A DNA stretch of 64,000 nucleotides from Rhizobium rhododendri (GTDB taxonomy: Bacteria; Pseudomonadota; Alphaproteobacteria; Rhizobiales; Rhizobiaceae). This document shows positions 44,272 through 53,739 of this stretch, piece after piece. Under the pieces are notes generated by a model. That model was not told the origin of the DNA. It ran no database searches and saw only the letters and a program-made list of their open reading frames with translations. Position 1 is the first letter of the stretch; every line of letters starts with the position of its first letter. The stretch is from NCBI RefSeq assembly GCF_007000325.2, contig NZ_CP117267.1, positions 1,736,001 through 1,800,000 on the forward strand, in the 5' to 3' direction. A program made the translations under genes and the position numbers.

Positions 44272-46314
44272 TTGCTAAACAACGATTTGCAGACGTCAGG
44301 CAAAGCGGGCGAACATGACCGCCGCGACAACCTCACCCCCGGGAACCGCTTTCTTGGCCGCGTCGTCGCATGCAGCGGAGCTCGTGTCACGATCGCCGCA
44401 ACCGCAGAGGCGGGCGGCACCGATCTCACAGAACTCTGGTCCGTCGGACGGCTGATCTCCATCAGCGTCGAGGGCAACCGCGTCGCCGCGCTGGTCTACT
44501 CCATGGACACCGGCAACATGGCCTGGGGTGAAGGTGAGGACAACCAGTTCCGAATTGAAGCCGAGTTGCTGGGCGAAGTGCGCGTCGATGCCGATGGCCG
44601 CGAAGAATTCTCCTCCGGCATTTCCCGCTATCCTCATCTCGGCGCCGTCGCCCATCGTATTCGCGCTCGCGACCTGATGCGCATCTATGACGCCGGCCAG
44701 GAAAGCAGCTGCGTCATCGGCAAGTTGACGCAGGACGAAACGATCGACGCCGCCATCCACATACCCTCCATGCTCTCGAAGCACTTCGCCGTTGTCGGCT
44801 CGACCGGCGTCGGCAAATCGACGGCGGTATCGCTGCTGCTGCACAAGGCCATTGCGTCCGATCCGAAATTGCGGGTGCTGATCCTCGATCCCCACAACGA
44901 ATTTGCCGCCGCTTTTCCCGACCATTCCGTCGTCGTCGATACCGATACGCTCGACCTGCCCTTCTGGCTGATGCGGCTGGAGGAGTTTGCCGAGGTCATC
45001 TTCCGGGGCCGCCCGCCCGTGGCTGAAGAACTCGATATGCTGCGCGATATCATTCCGGATGCGAAGCGCGCCTTTCGGGGCAACGATTCGACGCTGATGC
45101 GCCGCCAGACCGAAAAAAGCTCGATGACGGCAGACACGCCCGTTCCTTACCGGATGGCCGATCTTCTCGCGCTGATCGACGAGCGCATTGGCAAGCTCGA
45201 GGGACGGCAGGAGAAGCCGCATCTTCGCTCGCTGAAAATCCGCGTCATCTCGGCGATCAACGATCCGCGCTATCACTTCATGTTCTCCAACAACACGATC
45301 AGCGACACGATCATGGAGACCATCGCGGAAATCTTCCGGATCCCGGGCGACGACCGGCCTATCTGCACGTTTCAATTGTCGGGAATTCCCTCGGAAGTCG
45401 TCAATTCCGTCGCCTCGGTCCTCTGCCGCATGGCATTCGAAATCGCGCTCTGGAGCGAGGGTGGCATTCACATGCTGGTTGTCTGCGAAGAAGCCCATCG
45501 CTACATTCCAGCCGATCCCAATCTCGGTTTTGTGCCCACCCGGCAGGCCATATCGCGGATAGCCAAGGAAGGGCGCAAATACGGCGTTTCCCTCGGCATC
45601 ATCACGCAGCGCCCCGGCGAACTCGACCAGACGATCCTGTCGCAGTGCTCGACGCTGTTTGCCATGCGCCTTGCCAACGACCGCGACCAGGAGATCATCC
45701 GCTCCGCCATTCCGAACTCGTCCATCTCCACCACCAGCTTCCTGTCGTCGATCGGCAATGGCGAGGCTATCGCTTTCGGCGAGGCGATTGCCGTGCCGAT
45801 GCGCATGCGCTTTACCAGGGTGGCGGACAATCTCATTCCGAAAGCCAACGGCCTTGCCGAACGGGCCGACGACGTGACCCCGGACACGGTCGATTTGCGC
45901 AATATCGTCAGCCGCATGCGCTCGATCTCCGGACCGGACATATCGGCGTTCCAGCAGGCCTATTCGACGGGCAGCAGCAGGACCGGCGAAGACGAGATCG
46001 AGCCGGAAGTAGCTTCGGTGCGCCACCTGTCCGAGGAAACACCACGACCCGTGCCTTTGGGTCCCGTATCGGTCGAGGCCTACAGGCCCGACATGCTGCC
46101 TCGCCCCGGCGAGCCTGCCGCCGGCCTCGCCATGCCTCCGCAGACCTCGATCGACAGCAAGCTTGCCGAATTGCGCCGCGAATACAGGCGCGATGATGCC
46201 AGCCGGGCAAACCCTACGCAGGACACCGGCGCATCTCCGCGCCGCGATCAGGCTTCGTCGATGCGTGACAGTCTTATCAGGAAGCCGCTGGGGTCGCTGT
46301 TCAGCAGGGATTAA
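44272..46314 (+). CDS. HerA-like ATP-binding protein (DUF87 type)
   Basis: 680 residues. N-terminal HAS-barrel-like region (about 25-110), then a hexameric ATPase core with Walker A (GSTGVGKSTAVSLL) and Walker B (HMLVVCEEAHRY), plus a QRPGELDQTILSQC sensor segment. HerA/FtsK-type ATPases pump DNA, usually with NurA nuclease or another partner; no nurA is nearby. The start is TTG at 44272, which has AGGAG eight bases before it; no ATG fits the N-terminus. The last 130 residues are a polar, poorly conserved-looking tail. Divergent from the ilv leader. Confidence 0.88.
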   Translation: MLNNDLQTSGKAGEHDRRDNLTPGNRFLGRVVACSGARVTIAATAEAGGTDLTELWSVGRLISISVEGNRVAALVYSMDTGNMAWGEGEDNQFRIEAELLGEVRVDADGREEFSSGISRYPHLGAVAHRIRARDLMRIYDAGQESSCVIGKLTQDETIDAAIHIPSMLSKHFAVVGSTGVGKSTAVSLLLHKAIASDPKLRVLILDPHNEFAAAFPDHSVVVDTDTLDLPFWLMRLEEFAEVIFRGRPPVAEELDMLRDIIPDAKRAFRGNDSTLMRRQTEKSSMTADTPVPYRMADLLALIDERIGKLEGRQEKPHLRSLKIRVISAINDPRYHFMFSNNTISDTIMETIAEIFRIPGDDRPICTFQLSGIPSEVVNSVASVLCRMAFEIALWSEGGIHMLVVCEEAHRYIPADPNLGFVPTRQAISRIAKEGRKYGVSLGIITQRPGELDQTILSQCSTLFAMRLANDRDQEIIRSAIPNSSISTTSFLSSIGNGEAIAFGEAIAVPMRMRFTRVADNLIPKANGLAERADDVTPDTVDLRNIVSRMRSISGPDISAFQQAYSTGSSRTGEDEIEPEVASVRHLSEETPRPVPLGPVSVEAYRPDMLPRPGEPAAGLAMPPQTSIDSKLAELRREYRRDDASRANPTQDTGASPRRDQASSMRDSLIRKPLGSLFSRD

Positions 46315-46326
46315 CGCCCGCCGACT

Positions 46327-47220
46327 TCAGCCGATCCGCTCCCAGCTTTCATCCATCTGGTTGCGAAACCAGGTCATCTGCCGCTTCGCATATTGCCGGG
46401 TCGCAGCCGAACCGAGTTCGATGACCTCCTCGCGCCCGATTTCGCCGCGTAACATCGCCGCAATCTGCGAGACGCCGATAGCCTTCATGATGGGCTGCTG
46501 CTGCGAAAGGCCGAGCGCCAGCAGATCGGCTACCTCTTTCTCCGCACCATCAGCAAGCATCGCCTCGAACCGGCGGTCGATGCGCGCGTGCAGCAACTGC
46601 CGCTCGGGCAGTACGACGATCTTGCGGGCACGGGCGGGGTCGATGATGACCGGTCCGGCAAGCCCCTGTAGCGCGGCAAGCGACTGGCCTGTTGCCAGTT
46701 TCACTTCGAGCGCCCTGACGATGCGCTGCCCGTCCTGCGGCTTGAGGGTAGCCGCCATCGCCGGGTCGCGCTGCGCCAGTTCGCGGTAGAGCGGTTCCGC
46801 CCCCTCCTCGATCAGCCGCTGGCGCAGACCCTCACGAAGTTCGGCCGGGATTTCCGGCATAGGAGAAAGTCCGCCCGTCAAAGCCTTGAAATAGAGCCCG
46901 GTTCCGCCGACGATGACCGGCATGCGGCGCTCCCGGCGGAGTTCTGCCAAAAGCTCCGAAATCTGCCTCAGCCACATCCCGGTCGAATAGGCATCCCTCG
47001 CCGGGACGTGGCCGTAGAGATGGTGGGGAATGCCCTTCGTATCCTCGATGGAAGGGCGCGCGGTGAGGATCCGCAGCGTGTCGTAGACCTGCATGCTGTC
47101 GGCATTGATCACCACGCCGTCGTGCAGGCTGGCAAGCTCCACGGCCATGCCGGACTTGCCGCTGGCGGTCGGCCCGGTTATCAGGATCGCGTCGATGTCG
47201 TTCACAGGGTTTCCCATCAT
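46327..47220 (-). CDS. miaA: tRNA dimethylallyltransferase
   Basis: About 297 residues. P-loop GPTASGKSGMAVELA with the following DSMQVYDTLRI prenyl-transfer Asp, then the GGTGLYFKAL motif and the tRNA-gripping ARKIVVLPERQLLHARIDRR region and RQYAKRQMTWFRN near the end. It isopentenylates A37 of tRNAs reading UNN codons. The start is ATG 47220 or 47217 (AAGG upstream), or a GTG at 47205. Its first codon overlaps that of serB on the other strand, so each gene's promoter must lie in the other's coding region. Confidence 0.95.
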   Translation of the reverse strand: MMGNPVNDIDAILITGPTASGKSGMAVELASLHDGVVINADSMQVYDTLRILTARPSIEDTKGIPHHLYGHVPARDAYSTGMWLRQISELLAELRRERRMPVIVGGTGLYFKALTGGLSPMPEIPAELREGLRQRLIEEGAEPLYRELAQRDPAMAATLKPQDGQRIVRALEVKLATGQSLAALQGLAGPVIIDPARARKIVVLPERQLLHARIDRRFEAMLADGAEKEVADLLALGLSQQQPIMKAIGVSQIAAMLRGEIGREEVIELGSAATRQYAKRQMTWFRNQMDESWERIG

Positions 47221-48109
47221 GGCCTTCGTTGCCACGCTTATTGCCAATCCGTCAAACCCCGTTCTCGTCTCGCGCCTCGCGGAACAGGCGGCCGATGCGG
47301 TGAAAGCATCGGGATTGTACTGGCTGGCGGATGGCATAGCCTGCGACATCGCCCTCCGGGACGGCACCAACCTGCAGGCGGCCGAGACAAGCCTCAGGAC
47401 CGTACTAGGCAGCGCACCCATCGATCTCGTCATCCAGGATGCCGAGACCCGACGCAAGAAGCTGCTGGTGGCCGACATGGATTCAACGATAATCGCCCAG
47501 GAATGCATCGACGAGCTGGCAGCCGAAGTCGGCCTGAAGGATCAGGTCGCAGCCATCACTGCGCAGGCCATGAACGGCGAGATCGATTTCGAACCCGCCC
47601 TGCGCGCCCGCGTCGCGCTGTTGAAAGGCCTGCCAATCTCGGTCGTCGACGAAGTGATCGCCAGGCGCATCACCATGACACCAGGAGGCCCGCAACTGAT
47701 CGCCACCATGAAGGCGAAGGGCTTCTACACCGCGCTCGTCTCGGGCGGGTTCACAGTCTTCACCAGCCGCATCGGCGCTACTCTCGGCTTTAATGAAGAC
47801 CGCGCCAACGTGCTGCTGGAAGACAATGGCGTGCTCACCGGCTTCGTCGCCGAGCCGATCCTCGGCAGGCAGGCGAAGGTCGATGCCCTCACCGAAATCG
47901 CGGCCACCCTCGGCATCTCCACCGAGGACGCGATTGCGGTCGGCGACGGAGCCAACGATCTCGGCATGCTGGAGCTCGCCGGCTCCGGCGTCGCCCTGCA
48001 TGCAAAACCCGCCGTCGCGGCTGAAGCAAAAATGCGCATAGACCACGCCGACCTCACCGCGCTCCTCTATATCCAGGGCTACCGCAAAACGGATTTTGTC
48101 GACGCCTGA
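47219..48109 (+). CDS. serB: Phosphoserine phosphatase
   Basis: 296 residues, usual for rhizobial SerB. An N-terminal ACT-like regulatory part (1-75) precedes the HAD phosphatase: motif I DMDSTII, motif II SGGFTVF, Lys in the RQAKVDAL segment and motif III GDGANDLGML. It performs the last step of serine biosynthesis. The ATG at 47219-47221 overlaps the divergent miaA start, with a modest AGGG before it. A GNAT gene follows 48 bases after the stop. Confidence 0.95.
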   Translation: MAFVATLIANPSNPVLVSRLAEQAADAVKASGLYWLADGIACDIALRDGTNLQAAETSLRTVLGSAPIDLVIQDAETRRKKLLVADMDSTIIAQECIDELAAEVGLKDQVAAITAQAMNGEIDFEPALRARVALLKGLPISVVDEVIARRITMTPGGPQLIATMKAKGFYTALVSGGFTVFTSRIGATLGFNEDRANVLLEDNGVLTGFVAEPILGRQAKVDALTEIAATLGISTEDAIAVGDGANDLGMLELAGSGVALHAKPAVAAEAKMRIDHADLTALLYIQGYRKTDFVDA

Positions 48110-48157
48110 ATCTCCAAACGCATTTCGAGGCTTCAAGAGACGGATGGAACTTTGGCC

Positions 48158-48727
48158 ATGATCATTCTCGAAACCGACCGCCTCATCGTTCGCAACTGGC
48201 GCGAACCCGACCGTGATCTTTTCTTCGAGATCAACTCCGACGAGACGGTCATGAAGTTCTTTCCCTTCTGCCGGGATCGGGCGAGCGCGGATGCTTTCTT
48301 CGACCATCTGAAGACCCTGATTGCGGAAACAGGCCTCGGCTTCTATGCGCTTGAAAGCAAGGCGACCGGCGAAACGATCGGCTTTTGCGGCCTTGCCCGC
48401 ACCGACCTAGAACCGTTCATTCCGCTTGGGACGGTGGAAATCGGCTGGCGTCTGCCGGTGCGCTTCTGGGGACAGGGTTTCATCAGCGAGGCGGCAACCG
48501 CCCTGCTCCGTCACGGCTTCGAGACCCTTGATCTCGACGAGATCGTTTCCTTCGCCGTCCACAACAACCACCGCTCGACGGCCGTGATGCGGCGCATCGG
48601 CATGCACCGGGATATGAACGGCGACTTCGATCATCCCCGCATCCCCGACAGCAAGCCGGAGCTGAAGCATCACGTGCTCTACCGGTTGACGGCAGACCAG
48701 TGGCGCGACGCGGAGAGTGCGGCCTAA
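48158..48727 (+). CDS. GNAT-family N-acetyltransferase, RimJ/RimL-like
   Basis: 189 residues. N-terminal ETDRLIVRNWREPDRD and a pyrophosphate-binding loop GQGFISEAATALL, then NNHRSTAVMRRIGM, are characteristic of the RimJ/RimL branch that acetylates amino termini or small amines. Substrate unknown. ATG at 48158; a TTG two codons earlier is also in frame. Probably downstream of serB in the same transcript. Its stop is three bases from the convergent degP stop. Confidence 0.88.
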   Translation: MIILETDRLIVRNWREPDRDLFFEINSDETVMKFFPFCRDRASADAFFDHLKTLIAETGLGFYALESKATGETIGFCGLARTDLEPFIPLGTVEIGWRLPVRFWGQGFISEAATALLRHGFETLDLDEIVSFAVHNNHRSTAVMRRIGMHRDMNGDFDHPRIPDSKPELKHHVLYRLTADQWRDAESAA

Positions 48728-48730
48728 GCC

Positions 48731-50458
48731 CTACTCCAGCGGCACGGCAATGAAGCGCAGGTCGCCGTTGGGCGCGGCGATCATCATCTGCGCGTTGCGA
48801 CGGCCTTCCTTTTTCAGGGACGTAACCTTGGCCGAGATCGATCCCGGCGTCTTCATGAATTCCTGCGCCACCTCGACGATTACGTCGCCGGGCTTGAGGC
48901 CTTTTTCGAGCGCCGGCGATCCCGGTGCAACCTCCATGACGACGACACCGTCGACGCTGTCTGCAATACCGAAGGTCTTGCGGTTGTCCGCGTTGAGGCC
49001 CGCCAGCTGTATACCAAGTACGGTCTGGACTGTATCGGCGTTCGGAGCCGGTGCAGCGTCGCCCTGGTCTTCCTGATCGTCCATCCCATCGTCATCGCCA
49101 GCGCCGTCGCCATCGGGGTTAATGACGCCATTGCCATTGGAGCCGCCGGGTGCCGCATCCGGCGCAGCCGCTTTATCGTCCGCGGCAGCGGCAGTGTCGT
49201 CAAGCTTGCCGAGCGTCACCTTGACGGTCTGCTGCTTGCCGTTGCGCATCACCACGACATCTACCGCCTTGCCGACCGGACTTTCCGCAACCACGCGCGG
49301 CAGGTCGCGCATTTCGTTGACAGCCTTGCCATCGAAATTGAGAATGACGTCTCCCGCAAGGATCGAGCCGTTGTCGACCGGACCGCCCTTGATGACACCC
49401 GCCACAAGCGCGCCCTTGGCCGACGGCAGTCCGAGGCTCTCCGAGACATCGTCGGTCACAGGCTGGATACGCACCCCCAACCAGCCACGACGCGTCTCAC
49501 CAAAATCCATCAGCTGCTTGACGACACCCTCGGCAATCTCTGAAGGCACGGAGAAGCCGATGCCGATGGAGCCGCCGCTCGGCGAGATGATAGCCGTGTT
49601 GATGCCGATCACTTCACCGCGCATGTTGAACAGCGGACCGCCGGAATTGCCCTTGTTGATCGCAGCATCCGTCTGGATGAAATTATCGTACGGGCCGGCA
49701 TTGATGTTGCGGCCACGTGCCGAAACGATACCGACCGTCACCGAGCCGCCAAGACCAAAGGGATTGCCGACGGCCATCACCCAGTCGCCGATACGCATCT
49801 GGCTGGAATCACCGAAGTGAACCGACTTCAACGGCTGCTTCGGCTCTACCTTGAGGACGGAAAGGTCGGTCTTGGTGTCGGTGCCGACAAGCTTTGCCTT
49901 CAGCTTGGTGCCATCCGGAAAGATCACCTCGATATCGTCGGCGCCCTCGATCACGTGGTTGTTGGTGACGACATAGCCCTTCGGATCGATGACGAAGCCG
50001 GAGCCCAGGGAACTGACCTTGTGATTGTTGCTCTGCCCGGGCTTATCCTTGAAGAAGTCGTTGAACAGATCCTGGAAAGGCGATCCGTCGGGCATCTTCG
50101 GTGTCGACACGGTGCCCTCGCCCTTGACCTTCTGCGAGGTCGAGATGTTGACGACGGCATCAAGCAACCCGGCTGCGAGATCGGCAACCGAGGCAGGTCC
50201 TGCCATCGGTGGGCGTGGAGCGGCAGGCGGCGCAGATCCTGGCGGTGGCACCGGCAACGGACCTGACGGCGTCGGCGGGGTCGTGGCATTCGGCGGCGCG
50301 GGAGTGGCCGGCATGGTGCCCGGCACGCCCGAGAGGACATTCGTCGTGCCTTCCGCATAAGCCCGTTCGAAGCCATTGAAGGTGGAGCCGGCAACAAGGG
50401 CCGCGCCAGCCATCAGGGCAAGCGAACGTCGAAGGGTCGGGCAAGCGGTCGAAGCCAT
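48731..50458 (-). CDS. degP: DegP/HtrA-family periplasmic serine protease
   Basis: 575 residues. Signal peptide (1-about 36), a Pro/Thr-rich linker, then the trypsin-like domain with all three catalytic residues: His in TNNHVIEGA, Asp in TKTDLSVLK, Ser in KGNSGGPLFN. Two PDZ domains follow, separated by an unusually long Gly/Asp/Ala-rich acidic insert (about 425-475). It degrades or refolds misfolded envelope proteins. It has its own start region, since a strong terminator separates it from hflKC upstream. Confidence 0.95.
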   Translation of the reverse strand: MASTACPTLRRSLALMAGAALVAGSTFNGFERAYAEGTTNVLSGVPGTMPATPAPPNATTPPTPSGPLPVPPPGSAPPAAPRPPMAGPASVADLAAGLLDAVVNISTSQKVKGEGTVSTPKMPDGSPFQDLFNDFFKDKPGQSNNHKVSSLGSGFVIDPKGYVVTNNHVIEGADDIEVIFPDGTKLKAKLVGTDTKTDLSVLKVEPKQPLKSVHFGDSSQMRIGDWVMAVGNPFGLGGSVTVGIVSARGRNINAGPYDNFIQTDAAINKGNSGGPLFNMRGEVIGINTAIISPSGGSIGIGFSVPSEIAEGVVKQLMDFGETRRGWLGVRIQPVTDDVSESLGLPSAKGALVAGVIKGGPVDNGSILAGDVILNFDGKAVNEMRDLPRVVAESPVGKAVDVVVMRNGKQQTVKVTLGKLDDTAAAADDKAAAPDAAPGGSNGNGVINPDGDGAGDDDGMDDQEDQGDAAPAPNADTVQTVLGIQLAGLNADNRKTFGIADSVDGVVVMEVAPGSPALEKGLKPGDVIVEVAQEFMKTPGSISAKVTSLKKEGRRNAQMMIAAPNGDLRFIAVPLE

Positions 50459-50605
50459 CAGGCATCCTCATCAAAAGGTCAGGTCGTTTATTACAGCATC
50501 AGCATAGGGCGGAATGATGAAGGGTGGAATCGCCTTTTTCGCTAATCCCCGCCCGTGATGACAAAGGTCGGAGATGGGCGCCACTTGCCGGTGGTTAGCG
50601 GGCAC

Positions 50606-50637
50606 AAAAAAATCGGGCCACCCTTTGGATGGCCCGA
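50606..50637 (-). terminator. Intrinsic terminator of hflKC
   Basis: TCGGGCCA and TGGCCCGA are perfect 8-base arms with a 9-base loop, followed on the minus strand by seven T, 31 bases after the hflC stop. Confidence 0.92.
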
Positions 50638-50667
50638 CATGATCGCAATCTTGAGTGCGAGACAGCG

Positions 50668-51639
50668 TCAGTTGACGGCTGGTGCTCCCGGCAGGGCGAG
50701 AGGCGCGCTGGCCGATGGCGCTGCCAGGGCGGGTGCGCCTGGCTGCGGTGCAGGCGGCGTTCCGTTCGGGTTCTGGAAATACCGGAAGAAATCCGATGTC
50801 GGCGACAACACCATTGTCGTCGTCCCGGACCCAAGTGCCGTCGTGTAGGCGGCCATCGACCGATAGAACTGGAAGAAGGCAGGATCGCGCGAGAATGCAT
50901 CGGCAAAGATCCGTGCCCGCTCGGCTTCGCCCTGACCACGCAGGACTTCCGAATCCTTGCTGGCTTCGGCAACGATCTCAACGACCTGGCGGTCGGCGAC
51001 AGCCCGGCGACGCTGGCCCTCTTCGGTGCCTTCGGCGCGCAGCAGCTCTGCTTCCGCCAGGCGCTCGGCGCGCATGCGGTCGTAAGTCTTCTGCGACACG
51101 TCCTGCGTCAGGTCGGTGCGCCGGATGCGGACGTCATCGATCTGGAGACCGAGCGTTTCTGCATCCTTGTGCAGGTCGTTGCGAACTTCGAGCATCATCG
51201 ATACGCGCTCGTCCGAAAGAGCGGCATCAAATTCGCGCAGACCGTAGACCCGACGCAGCGAGGCGTCGAAGCGGGTACGAAGCTGCGATTCGGCCGCCGT
51301 GCGGTCGCCCGACACGGTTTCGCGGAACTTGCGGGCATCGGCGATGCGGTAGACCACGAAGGCATCGACATCGAAGGTGGCGCCGCCCTTAACCTGGACG
51401 CGGATATTATCCAGATCGAAGCGCAAGGCCTGCTTGGAGACATACTGGACGCGGTCGGCGTCAGCGAAGGCGAAAGGCAGCTTGAAATAGATGCCCGGCT
51501 CGGACTTCACCGACTGGATCTGACCGAAGCGGACCAGAACGGCCTGCTCGCGAGCGTTGACGACGAACACCGACGAATAGACGATGAACAGGAGGACGAA
51601 GATGGCGATGACGATCGCCGGAAGACGACTGGAGGACAT
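50668..51639 (-). CDS. hflC: HflC, FtsH-protease modulator
   Basis: 323 residues. N-terminal membrane anchor (about 8-25), SPFH/band-7 domain with REQAVLVRFGQ and the coiled stretch rich in Glu/Ala (about 195-270). With HflK it forms the large periplasmic cage around FtsH, limiting degradation of membrane proteins. The C-terminal 50 residues are Pro/Ala-rich. Its ATG follows the hflK stop by one base, so the two are translationally coupled. Confidence 0.95.
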   Translation of the reverse strand: MSSSRLPAIVIAIFVLLFIVYSSVFVVNAREQAVLVRFGQIQSVKSEPGIYFKLPFAFADADRVQYVSKQALRFDLDNIRVQVKGGATFDVDAFVVYRIADARKFRETVSGDRTAAESQLRTRFDASLRRVYGLREFDAALSDERVSMMLEVRNDLHKDAETLGLQIDDVRIRRTDLTQDVSQKTYDRMRAERLAEAELLRAEGTEEGQRRRAVADRQVVEIVAEASKDSEVLRGQGEAERARIFADAFSRDPAFFQFYRSMAAYTTALGSGTTTMVLSPTSDFFRYFQNPNGTPPAPQPGAPALAAPSASAPLALPGAPAVN

Positions 51640-51640
51640 G

Positions 51641-52762
51641 TTACTTACCCCCCTCTGTCGCGGCAGCCGGCGGAACGACCTTGCCTATCCCGTTCAGCGG
51701 CAGATAGGGCAACACACCCTGCTTCTGGTCGATGATGACCTTGTTCGAATTCTTCAAGACGGATTCCATCGTTTCAAGGAACAGGCGTTCTCGGGTGACA
51801 TCGGGCGCCTTGACGTACTGCTCGTAGACCGACACGAAGCGCTGGGCCTCACCCTCGGCTTCCTTGACGACACGGTCCTTGTAGGCAGCCGCTTCTTCGC
51901 GGTTCTGCGCCGCCTGGCCGCGTGCGCCACCGAGCTTCTGGTTGGCGTACTGGTTAGCTTCTTCGACGAGGCGCTGCTTGTCCTGGTCAGCACGCTGCAC
52001 TTCTTCGAAGGCATCGGCGACTTCGCGAGGCGGAGCAACATCCTCGATGTTGACGCGGTTGATGGCGATACCCGAGCCGTAGCGGTCCATCGTGCCCTGG
52101 ATGATGTTCTGGACTTCGCTGGCGATCGGCTGACGGTTGTCGCGGAATGCATCCTGTGCCGGACGACGGCCGACGACTTCACGCATGGCGCTCTCGGACA
52201 CCTGCTGCAGGGTTTCTGCCGGATTTTCGAGATTGAACAAGTAGGCCTTCGGATCGCTCACCGTGAACAGCACCGTGAACTGGACATTCAGGATGTTCTG
52301 GTCACCCGACAGCATCAGGCCAGATGTGGAATTGGCACTGCCGCGTCCACCGATGCTCTGCAACTGCTCAGTAACCTTGACGATGTTGATCTGGTCCATC
52401 GGCCAGAGGTGGAAATGAAGACCAGGAAGCGAGACTTCCTCTTTGGGCTTGCCAAAGCGCAGTTCGACGCCTCGCTCGTCCGGCTGGACGGTGTAGATGC
52501 ACTGGATAAGCCAGAAAACAACGACGACCGCAGCAACAATCAGGAAAATACCGCTGTTGAAACCGCCTGGAATGATCCCCCGCAGGCGCTCCTGGCCGCG
52601 TCGGATGATGTCTTCCAGATCGGGAGGACCGCCCCCGCCGTTGCCGCGCGGACGGTTGGGACCCTTGCCCCAGGGGCCTGGCTTGTCGCCACCGCCACCA
52701 TTACCGCCGCCGCTGCCACCGCCGCCCCAGGGACCGCCGCCATTCTGATTACTCCAGGGCAT
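51641..52762 (-). CDS. hflK: HflK, FtsH-protease modulator
   Basis: 373 residues. The cytoplasmic N-terminus (1-about 65) is extraordinarily Gly/Pro-rich, as in other HflK proteins, followed by a membrane helix (about 78-97) and the band-7 domain beginning QPDERGVELRFG. The C-terminal half contains the long helical region (KQRLVEEANQYANQKLGGARGQA). Partner of HflC. ATG at 52762 follows GAGG at 6 bases. First gene of the hflKC operon; folA is 239 bases upstream on the same strand. Confidence 0.95.
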   Translation of the reverse strand: MPWSNQNGGGPWGGGGSGGGNGGGGDKPGPWGKGPNRPRGNGGGGPPDLEDIIRRGQERLRGIIPGGFNSGIFLIVAAVVVVFWLIQCIYTVQPDERGVELRFGKPKEEVSLPGLHFHLWPMDQINIVKVTEQLQSIGGRGSANSTSGLMLSGDQNILNVQFTVLFTVSDPKAYLFNLENPAETLQQVSESAMREVVGRRPAQDAFRDNRQPIASEVQNIIQGTMDRYGSGIAINRVNIEDVAPPREVADAFEEVQRADQDKQRLVEEANQYANQKLGGARGQAAQNREEAAAYKDRVVKEAEGEAQRFVSVYEQYVKAPDVTRERLFLETMESVLKNSNKVIIDQKQGVLPYLPLNGIGKVVPPAAATEGGK

Positions 52763-53001
52763 TAAAACCTCATCGTTCGTGGAATCCTTGACACGTTGTC
52801 CGGCCCTGGTTCCCCGCGGCAGCAACGATGCCCTCGTTATAGGTATCGGCGGTGTCGCTTTCAACGCAACCTCTGGAAGTTGGGCGGCATAATTGGAAAA
52901 ATAGTTGATTTTTGGAGCTTAAATGCAGTTTCGCGTGTTTCGCGGCAAAGCCGTTGCAAACTTTGAAGCAGGCAAAGCCACGCCTGTAATCCGCGCGACT
53001 T

Positions 53002-53514
53002 TCACCGGCGACGATACGTCACGAAGCGCGTTGCAAAGCTGTCTCGCTCGCCAGCGGGGACTGCCAACTCGGCCTCTTCCTGCCATACCGCCGGGTCGAT
53101 CGCCGGGAAGGATGTGTCTCCCTCAACCTCTGTCTCGATGTGCGTCACATACATGCGCTCGGCAGTCTCCATCGCCTGGTGATAGATCTCTCCGCCACCG
53201 ATGACGCAGATTTCATCCACGCCATCGAGCCTCGCCTTTTCGGAAGCCTGCGCAATCGCGTCCTGCAGCGAGTTCAAGACCGTAACGTCTTCAGGAGCGA
53301 AAGTGGGGTCGCGGGTAACGATGAAGTTCGGCCTTCCCGGCAGCGGCTTGCCAATCGACTGGAACGTCTTGCGGCCCATGATGACCGGCTTTCCCGACGT
53401 CAGCGCCTTGAAGCGCTTGAGGTCGGTGGATAACCGCCATGGCATGGCGCCATCCCTGCCGATGATGCTGTTTCGCGAAATCGCGACGATGATGACCTGT
53501 CTTATGTCCGACAT
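53002..53514 (-). CDS. folA: Dihydrofolate reductase
   Basis: 170 residues. Family motifs: IVAISRNSIIGRDGAMPWRL (active-site Trp) with the catalytic Asp in LSTDLKRF, VIMGRKTFQSIG for NADPH, and IGGGEIYHQAM. It supplies tetrahydrofolate after thymidylate synthase has oxidised methylene-THF. thyA lies 3 kb away on the same strand, separated by three unrelated genes on both strands. ATG at 53514. Confidence 0.96.
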   Translation of the reverse strand: MSDIRQVIIVAISRNSIIGRDGAMPWRLSTDLKRFKALTSGKPVIMGRKTFQSIGKPLPGRPNFIVTRDPTFAPEDVTVLNSLQDAIAQASEKARLDGVDEICVIGGGEIYHQAMETAERMYVTHIETEVEGDTSFPAIDPAVWQEEAELAVPAGERDSFATRFVTYRRR

Positions 53515-53739
53515 GGAACCTGCATCCCTTCAATCCCTCGGCAGCGCCGGCACCCATCTTGGCGCGGTCGGCCTTCCCGCCCGTTCTTACCGCACCATAA
53601 TCATCGGTGCCACAAAAAGGCTCGAGCGGGGGAGCCGTCCCGCGACCGCATCGCACAAGTGGACCTTGCCTGCGAAATGCAGCATACCATTTGGTCCTTG
53701 CCTCAAGCAAAAACCGGCAATCCCGACTGGAGTTAACCG

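Noticed and set aside
44296..46026. Long minus-strand frame opposite the HerA-like gene
   Set aside because: Shadow frame; Walker motifs on the plus strand settle the coding strand.
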